64,000 nucleotides of DNA. Origin: JBMOKT01 sp049323895. Its GTDB lineage: Bacteria; Bacillota; Peptococcia; Peptococcales; BICA1-8. The notes beneath the pieces are model-generated. The model searched no databases. It was not told where the DNA came from and saw only the letters and a list, made by a program, of their open reading frames with translations. Numbering within the stretch: position 1 is the first letter of the stretch; every line of letters begins with the position of its first letter. Shown piece after piece: positions 59,206 to 64,000 of this stretch. Position numbers and translations under genes: made by a program. The DNA lies in NCBI GenBank assembly GCA_049323895.1, contig JBMOKT010000022.1, positions 9,068 through 73,067 on the forward strand. Direction: 5' to 3'.

Positions 59206-59652
59206 TCATAAGTACATATCCACCAGCAATCCCCTTATCTCATCCAGCTTCCCCAATATATCCAAGGAATCTTTATGCTGGCTTAAGACCTGCTTGGACA
59301 ATTCTTCTAAACTTTCATCAACCTTTTTAACTAGTACAAACAGCTTCTGCCTGCCCATGCGGTCCCAGCTGTTTTGCTCCTGGGCCTCATATGCATCCCC
59401 TAAAGTCCTTTTTAGAAAGCTTTGTACCGCCCTTTTGTAGTTTTTTAAATCACTAAGGGTACAGGATTGTCCTAATCTCTTCGCCATTTTATCTACTTCG
59501 TCAATTAAGCGCTGCATATCCTTATGGTATTCTTTTTGTTTGGCAACGCCTAAGGTTTTACCAAATTCAACTGTTTCCCCTTCCCCTTTGCCAATTTTAT
59601 CAGCGGGATTCACGGGGAAGTTTTCACGGTTACCTAATGAAGATATCTTCAT
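59206..59652 (-). CDS. DUF327 protein YaaR
   Basis: A 148-residue mostly helical protein of the YaaR family. KEYHKDMQRLIDEVDKMAKRLG, LSDLKNYKRAVQSFLKRTL and the terminal LDEIRGLLVDMYL are characteristic. Function is not established. ATG 59652 has AAGGTGTGA upstream; a GTG nine bases earlier would overlap the darA stop. Same order as yaaQ-yaaR-holB in Bacillus. Confidence 0.9.
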   Translation of the reverse strand: MKISSLGNRENFPVNPADKIGKGEGETVEFGKTLGVAKQKEYHKDMQRLIDEVDKMAKRLGQSCTLSDLKNYKRAVQSFLKRTLGDAYEAQEQNSWDRMGRQKLFVLVKKVDESLEELSKQVLSQHKDSLDILGKLDEIRGLLVDMYL

Positions 59653-59657
59653 AAACG

Positions 59658-59987
59658 TCACACCTTGATATATTGTTCAACATCAATTACAAATATATTA
59701 GCCCCTCCGCTGGGCACATCAATTAGGTGGGGCAAATAGGATTCCATAGGTCCCCCTGTTGTAGTAACAGGTGTTAATACCTGCTGGGACATGCAGCACT
59801 TTTCTTTAACTAAATTTATTATTTCATCCACCCGCTCATTTTCCACACCAGCAAAAATAGTAGTATTGCCCTTCTTTAAAAAGCCTCCTGTGCTTGCCAG
59901 TTTGGTCGCCCTAAATCCGTGCTCCACCAGCTTTTCCAGCAAGGCTGGCGCATCACTGTCCTGCAAAACGGTAATTACTAATTTCAT
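59658..59987 (-). CDS. darA: Cyclic-di-AMP receptor DarA (YaaQ)
   Basis: A 109-residue PII-like signal protein that binds cyclic di-AMP, the same length as the Bacillus protein. KLVITVLQDSDAPALLEKL, FRATKLASTGGFLKKGNTT and IFAGVENERVDEII match, and the swapped T-loop region precedes GGANIFVIDVEQY. ATG 59987 follows GAGGGGGCC; upstream starts lie in the tmk overlap. Confidence 0.95.
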   Translation of the reverse strand: MKLVITVLQDSDAPALLEKLVEHGFRATKLASTGGFLKKGNTTIFAGVENERVDEIINLVKEKCCMSQQVLTPVTTTGGPMESYLPHLIDVPSGGANIFVIDVEQYIKV

Positions 59988-60004
59988 TATTGGCCCCCTC
60001 CCCA

Positions 60005-60631
60005 TTAGCTTTTATCCTTAACAAAAGGTAAAACTATGCTCATGATATGATTATGGACATGGTCTATACTCCCACTGCCTGAAACTGTTACAAAACGTTG
60101 GGGTTCATCTTCCGCCAGCTTAAGGTAGCCTTCACGCACCCTTTGATGAAAGTCCAGCTGTTCCTTTTCCAATCTGTCTGCCTTACGCCCCGAACGTCTT
60201 TGTAATGTTTCTTCCGGATCCAAATCGAGCAATATTGTTAAGTCAGGTTTAAGGTAGTCGGCAGCAAATACATTAATGTTCTTTAAATCTGTGAGGCTAA
60301 GTCCTCTGCCGAAACCTTGGTAGGCTAAAGTGGAATCGATGTAACGGTCGCAGATTACATTAATCCCCTCTTCCAAAGCAGGATTAATTACCTCTCCCAC
60401 TAGCTGGGACCTAGATGCGGCATATAACAATGCTTCGGTGCGCCAAACCATTTCTTTATTGTTTTCATCTAAAATTATTTTGCGAACTTTCTCGGAAATT
60501 TTAGTTCCACCAGGCTCCCTGGTTAATATAACCGAAACCCCCAACCTAGAAAGGGCGTCTCCTGCCAGTTTTGCCTGGGTAGTTTTGCCCGAACCATCAC
60601 AGCCCTCAAAGGTAATAAACTTTCCCCCCAT
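60005..60631 (-). CDS. tmk: Thymidylate kinase
   Basis: A 208-residue kinase converting dTMP to dTDP. FEGCDGSGKTTQAKL is the P-loop, LTREPGGTKISEKVR the DRX-like substrate loop, CDRYIDSTLAYQGFGRG the DRY motif and GRKADRLEKEQLDF the lid. GGAGGAAGTTT precedes the ATG. It heads the tmk-darA-yaaR-holB run. Confidence 0.97.
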   Translation of the reverse strand: MGGKFITFEGCDGSGKTTQAKLAGDALSRLGVSVILTREPGGTKISEKVRKIILDENNKEMVWRTEALLYAASRSQLVGEVINPALEEGINVICDRYIDSTLAYQGFGRGLSLTDLKNINVFAADYLKPDLTILLDLDPEETLQRRSGRKADRLEKEQLDFHQRVREGYLKLAEDEPQRFVTVSGSGSIDHVHNHIMSIVLPFVKDKS

Positions 60632-60641
60632 AAACTTCCTC

Positions 60642-62036
60642 CTATTCCCGCACCACAGTTATTCCACCTTGAACATTATATCCTATTAAATCCTTTTCTA
60701 ATAGCCTTATTGCTTCCTGGTCTATTGCTTCTCCCGGAACCAACAGGGGTATACCAGGGGGATATTTGGTCAAATAATCTCCACAGATCCTGCCTAGTGC
60801 TTCCTCTAAATTTACCCTCTCCTTTTTTTCAAAAAATGCATTCCTTAAAGACATGGCTCTAGTCGGTAAATACTGGGCTTCCCTTGAACTGGTCTTTCTT
60901 GATATGCCTCTTGTTTCTATCCGATCAATGTCCTCTAATGCTTTTGCCAACCTGTCTAATAATTCCGGTGTAATATTTATGCCGGCGGCTAATAAGCAGT
61001 AGCTTTCTTCTGCTAATTCGGCATATATGTTGTATTTCTTTTTTAAAAGTTCAGCCATTAGATAACCAGAATGGCTTTCTGAGTAAATACAGATTTTCAG
61101 GGGGTCTATCAAGACATTATCAAGGTGACTAATTATAAGCATGTTTTTTAAATTTTTTGTCTTTTTCTTAAATACCTCTATGTTTGTAATGGCTTGTGCT
61201 AAAAGTTCTCTCCCCTTATCAGCCAAAAACATTGTGCAAGCTTCAATGGAAACCATCAGTAAATAAGAAGGAGAGGTTGTCTGCAGCAATCGGATAAATT
61301 CGGAAATATCAGGACCTTGATAGTCTTTACTTATATGTAAAACGCTGGCCTGAGTCAGTACAGGGAGTGTTTTATGCCAGCTTTGTATTACTACATCGGC
61401 ACCTAAATCTAAAGCTGAGGGTGGCAGCCTATCATCTAAGAAAAAATGGGAACCATGGGCTTCATCCACTATCACCTGCAAACCAGATTTCTTGGCTGTT
61501 GCTATAAGCTCAGCCATTTTATAGCTAAATCCTTGGTAGGTGGGATTAGGGATAATTATTACTTTGCATTGGGGATTCTCAGTAATGTATTTTTGCAATA
61601 TACCGGTTTCAATTCCAATTGGCAGAGACAGGTTCTTTTCATAAACCGGCGGCAGGTAAATAGGATGGGAGTCAGCTAAGACCATCCCACTATAGATTGA
61701 TTTATGTACATACCTAGGCACCAATATCTCCTGGTTATAGGCCAAGGCTAACAAAGAAGCATGAATACCCCCACTTGAACCATTTACTAAAAAAAAGGAG
61801 GACTTTGCCCCACAGAGCAGGGCAGTTTTAGTCTGGGCTTCCTGTATACATCCGATTGGATGATGCAAATTATCTAAGCCTTCTATTTCGGTTAAATCAT
61901 ATTTCCAGACCTTCGACCAGACTGCTTTTAAAGAGTCAGGTATAACCTCTCCGTTTTTATGTCCGGGTGTATGAAAAGAAAGTGGATTTCTTTTAATATA
62001 TTTTTCTAAATTTGTTAAAATTGTGTTTTGATTCAT
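60642..62036 (-). CDS. Orn/Lys/Arg decarboxylase family protein (YaaO-like)
   Basis: A 464-residue fold-type I PLP enzyme. FHTPGHKNG, NGSSGGIHASLLAL, VDEAHGSHFFL and the PLP lysine in SWHKTLPVLTQAS are clear, and a short C-terminal decarboxylase domain (about 370-464, YPPGIPLLVPGE) follows. The substrate could be arginine, lysine or ornithine. It lies upstream of tmk, the position of yaaO in Bacillus. The ribosome binding site is weak (AAAAGG). Confidence 0.93.
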   Translation of the reverse strand: MNQNTILTNLEKYIKRNPLSFHTPGHKNGEVIPDSLKAVWSKVWKYDLTEIEGLDNLHHPIGCIQEAQTKTALLCGAKSSFFLVNGSSGGIHASLLALAYNQEILVPRYVHKSIYSGMVLADSHPIYLPPVYEKNLSLPIGIETGILQKYITENPQCKVIIIPNPTYQGFSYKMAELIATAKKSGLQVIVDEAHGSHFFLDDRLPPSALDLGADVVIQSWHKTLPVLTQASVLHISKDYQGPDISEFIRLLQTTSPSYLLMVSIEACTMFLADKGRELLAQAITNIEVFKKKTKNLKNMLIISHLDNVLIDPLKICIYSESHSGYLMAELLKKKYNIYAELAEESYCLLAAGINITPELLDRLAKALEDIDRIETRGISRKTSSREAQYLPTRAMSLRNAFFEKKERVNLEEALGRICGDYLTKYPPGIPLLVPGEAIDQEAIRLLEKDLIGYNVQGGITVVRE

Positions 62037-62299
62037 TGTTTTTTGAAAGCCTTTTCAATTTTTATTAATTTTATCATAGTTTCCTAAAATCTGCTAGCAA
62101 CCCTTTACACATAAGGAATTTTACGTAGGTAACAATATATATGACGAACAAAATGCAATTTAGTCTTATTGTCAACTCGTCTGTCGTCTGTCTGTAAAAA
62201 GATAAAGAAGCAAGCTTTAAATCAACTTTTAAATTTGTTCAACTAGATTTTTATTAACTAATCTTTTACCTTAACCTAGAATATGGAAGGAGCATCATT

Positions 62300-62518
62300 G
62301 TGAAATCAAAACAAAACCCGGTTGATGTGAAAAAACTCTCCAAAAAATATAAAGTTGATATAAATAAGGTAATCTCAGGATGGAAGGCTGATAAAAGTGA
62401 TACAGAAATATCGGAGGCTCTTAACATTGATTTGCTTAAATTACTGCAGATTAGGCAGGAGGTAGAGGATGCCCATTTAAAACAACGGATGGCAAGACGT
62501 AAGAAACCAAAAGACTGA
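62300..62518 (+). CDS. Small basic protein of unknown function
   Basis: A 72-residue, lysine-rich soluble protein. DVKKLSKKYKVDINKVISGW and DTEISEALNIDLLKLLQIRQEVE suggest two short helix-turn-helix-like units (a non-canonical DNA-binding domain), ending in a basic tail RMARRKKPKD. GTG 62300 is preceded by GGAAGGAG, and a strong terminator follows directly, so it is a real single gene. I do not recognise the family. Confidence 0.72.
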   Translation: MKSKQNPVDVKKLSKKYKVDINKVISGWKADKSDTEISEALNIDLLKLLQIRQEVEDAHLKQRMARRKKPKD

Positions 62519-62539
62519 GCCCCTTGGCCCAGTCTTTAA
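62509..62539. terminator. Terminator between the small gene and gin
   Basis: AAAGACTGAGCC pairs with GGCCCAGTCTTT with one mismatch, then AAAATAAACC. Overlaps the end of the 72-residue gene and would also serve gin on the other strand. Confidence 0.75.
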
Positions 62540-62551
62540 AATAAACCTAAT

Positions 62552-62800
62552 TTATTTTGATTCTTTTTTTTTTGGATTATAAATTACATCCTTTAACTTT
62601 TGGACCATTGTGCTGTAGGTTGGGTCATTAAAAGAAAGTGTTAATAACTGCTTCTCACATTTTGTACAGACAAACTGCCCCAGCAAAACAAAACCATCTA
62701 TAATTCCCATTTCCGGTACTTCCTTGCAAAGAATGCATCTGGGTAAAAGGTTGTTTTGTACTTCCTCGAAAGCAATCTCCTGTTTTAACATATCAGTCAC
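62552..62800 (-). CDS. csfB: Anti-sigma factor Gin (sigma-G inhibitor)
   Basis: An 82-residue zinc protein. CILCKEVPEMGI and GQFVCTKCEKQLL form the four-Cys zinc site and DPTYSTMVQKLKDV matches the C-terminal part of Bacillus CsfB/Gin. Gin holds sigma-G, and sigma-E in the forespore, inactive until the right stage. The N-terminal extension of about 20 residues is longer than in Bacillus. Position upstream of the yaaO-like gene agrees with Bacillus order. Confidence 0.9.
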   Translation of the reverse strand: MTDMLKQEIAFEEVQNNLLPRCILCKEVPEMGIIDGFVLLGQFVCTKCEKQLLTLSFNDPTYSTMVQKLKDVIYNPKKKESK

Positions 62801-62891
62801 TCCGATTTTTATTATTGTCTAACTATATTTTTGACAAAGCGATTCTTGGTTAATCTAGTCTATGTAAAAAAAATCAAAGTGACACTGGTAA

Positions 62892-63716
62892 TTATTTCTT
62901 TCGTAAAGTAATTAATACAACCTCCGCAGGATTAAACAATCTAATAGGTATGGAACTAAAACCTAATCCGCTGCTAATAAAAAGCTGGGTATTGCCTTCT
63001 TTGTACAAGCCCTTATCATAATAAGGAAATAGACCTTGATTTGGCGCAACTATTGCACCGACAAATGGTATTCTTACTTGTCCCCCGTGTGTATGACCGC
63101 TTAGTACTAAATTAAAATTTAAGTCTACTGCTTTATTCATAACTGGTGAATGAGCCAATAGAATTTTGATATCATTTTCACCTATCCCTTGTAATACGGA
63201 GTTAAAGTCAGGTTTTCCCATATGAGGGTCGGAAATGCCCATCAACCAGACATTTCTTTCTTCTTGGTACAGCAGTTGCCTTTTATTGTTTAAATTTACT
63301 ATACCCAATTCATCAATTAGTTTATTTACATTAATACCGGACCAGTATTCGTGGTTACCTGTAACAAAATACTGTTTTACCCCTTCATTTGCTTTTTCTA
63401 TGCCTGCAACCAGGTCTCTAAAGGGTTGGGGATTCTTTTGGTCTCTATCAATCATATCCCCGGTATATACTACTATGTTATATGATTTATCCTGCAAGAC
63501 CTTCAAAAGATGTGCCTGCATGGGACCAAACTCTCTGCTATGTAAATCAGAAACATGGAGAAGAGTAAACCCATCCATTTCCGTGGGTAATCCATCTAAC
63601 AGCAACTCTATTTCATTTACAAGAATTCGTTCATAATCCCAGTATAAGTAGCTGCTGAAAATAAGTAATAACACTAACAAAATAGAGAGTATTTTTTTAC
63701 TTCTTTTCAAGACCAT
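62892..63716 (-). CDS. Membrane-anchored metallophosphoesterase
   Basis: A 274-residue protein with one N-terminal membrane helix (about 8-27) and a calcineurin-like phosphoesterase domain facing outwards. LLHVSDLHSREFG, VVYTGDMIDRD, VTGNHEYWSG, LAHSP and LSGHTHGGQVRIP supply the dinuclear metal ligands. It is of the YkuE/LpxH-like branch; lipid or nucleotide phosphates are possible substrates. ATG 63716 lies in AGGAGGGGGGGAGGG-ATG. Confidence 0.9.
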   Translation of the reverse strand: MVLKRSKKILSILLVLLLIFSSYLYWDYERILVNEIELLLDGLPTEMDGFTLLHVSDLHSREFGPMQAHLLKVLQDKSYNIVVYTGDMIDRDQKNPQPFRDLVAGIEKANEGVKQYFVTGNHEYWSGINVNKLIDELGIVNLNNKRQLLYQEERNVWLMGISDPHMGKPDFNSVLQGIGENDIKILLAHSPVMNKAVDLNFNLVLSGHTHGGQVRIPFVGAIVAPNQGLFPYYDKGLYKEGNTQLFISSGLGFSSIPIRLFNPAEVVLITLRKK

Positions 63717-63737
63717 CCCTCCCCCCCTCCTACACAA

Positions 63738-63773
63738 CAAAAGCATCCCCCAAGATTTACTGGAAAATGCTTT
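63738..63773 (-). terminator. Weak terminator candidate
   Basis: On the minus strand AAAGCAT and ATGCTTT, about 20 bases apart, are followed by TGTTGTG. It could end the oxidoreductase transcript arriving from the right. Confidence 0.4.
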
Positions 63774-63818
63774 CCCCTGATTTTATATATCTTAAGACCA
63801 CCTCTTATCTCGCACTGA

Positions 63819-64000
63819 CTATTGGTTAGCCTTTTTAACCAGTTCAATCCCTTTATCTATCGCCTTGAAGTTCAACTCCCGCAGCTTAGGATCTTGTTCG
63901 AATTTGTAGCCCAGCTTTTTCTCTATGGCTTCTTTGGCGCTCTCGGGGCTGATTACTTTGGTTGCTTCAATTACCGCACCCATGATTACAACATTGAAGA
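63819..64000 (-). CDS. 2-oxoacid:ferredoxin oxidoreductase gamma subunit, C-terminal end
   Basis: Only the last 60 codons are in the window. FNVVIMGAVIEATKVISPES, followed by AKEAIEKKLGYKF and LNFKAIDKGIELVKKA, matches the C-terminal part of gamma subunits of 2-oxoacid:ferredoxin oxidoreductases (2-oxoglutarate or indolepyruvate type) and resembles the equivalent VMLGAV segment of porG at 27489. The subtype cannot be decided from this piece. Confidence 0.78.
   Translation of the reverse strand, partial: FNVVIMGAVIEATKVISPESAKEAIEKKLGYKFEQDPKLRELNFKAIDKGIELVKKANQ

Noticed and set aside
59658..59987. Nitrogen regulatory PII protein
   Set aside because: The fold is PII-like, but sequence, length and gene context match the cyclic-di-AMP receptor DarA and not GlnB.

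Overview
This window reads as a contiguous piece of an AT-rich, anaerobic, endospore-forming Firmicute chromosome (class Clostridia, probably a Peptococcia/Syntrophomonadia-type lineage). The spore-forming call rests on spoIIR, yabG, a sigma-G inhibitor (gin/csfB), a CotF-like coat protein, a SleB/CwlJ hydrolase and a SPOCS-LysM protein. The anaerobe call rests on ferredoxin-dependent 2-oxoacid oxidoreductases, a 4-hydroxybutyryl-CoA dehydratase with its FeS ligands, and a split ferredoxin-type glutamate synthase. No rRNA, tRNA, CRISPR array, prophage or intact insertion sequence was seen.

Layout. 1-2.5 kb: a partial radical SAM gene, a small membrane protein and a ZIP metal transporter. 2.6-6.4 kb: an FMN-riboswitch-controlled riboflavin operon ribD-ribE-ribBA-ribH. 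6.4-8.6 kb: an arsR-permease-thioredoxin-DUF2703 metalloid module behind a perfect 16-bp palindrome. 9.3-15 kb: a signalling island (CheY-like regulator; a 102-aa protein, a double-RecA KaiC-like ATPase, a large histidine kinase and a DUF401 membrane protein). 15-28 kb: thirteen co-directional minus-strand genes running porGDAB, abfD, thiolase, hbd, crt, TRAP dctPQM, uxaA-like, dgoD. 28-31 kb: a spore coat gene and a MATE-MarR pair. 31-40 kb: nitrogen assimilation (five-gene split glutamate synthase, glnA, an ANTAR regulator). 40-48 kb: sporulation and cell-wall genes. 48-64 kb: a block in almost the same order as the origin-proximal Bacillus subtilis region csfB..yaaO tmk yaaQ yaaR holB yaaT yabA yabB rsmI abrB metS yabD yabE rnmV ksgA yabG veg, followed by a metallophosphoesterase and the end of another 2-oxoacid:ferredoxin oxidoreductase.

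How it works together. The 15-28 kb cluster joins sugar-acid uptake and dehydration (TRAP, UxaA-like, DgoD) to a ferredoxin-reducing oxidoreductase and a complete 4-hydroxybutyryl-CoA to two acetyl-CoA branch; no CoA transferase, 2-keto-3-deoxy-aldonate aldolase or regulator is visible with it, so the true substrate and direction are open. GlnA and the split glutamate synthase form the GS-GOGAT cycle, and the ANTAR protein next to glnA plausibly controls it through leader RNA hairpins. Regulatory RNA is well represented: an FMN riboswitch, a T-box before metG and an ANTAR-like hairpin before glnA. Several intergenic spaces carry dispersed repeats shared between distant sites, and one 390-bp gap (47.8-48.2 kb) is unusually rich in nested hairpins.

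All calls were made by reading the sequence; no database search or folding program was run. Start codons were adjusted by eye to the best ribosome binding site.
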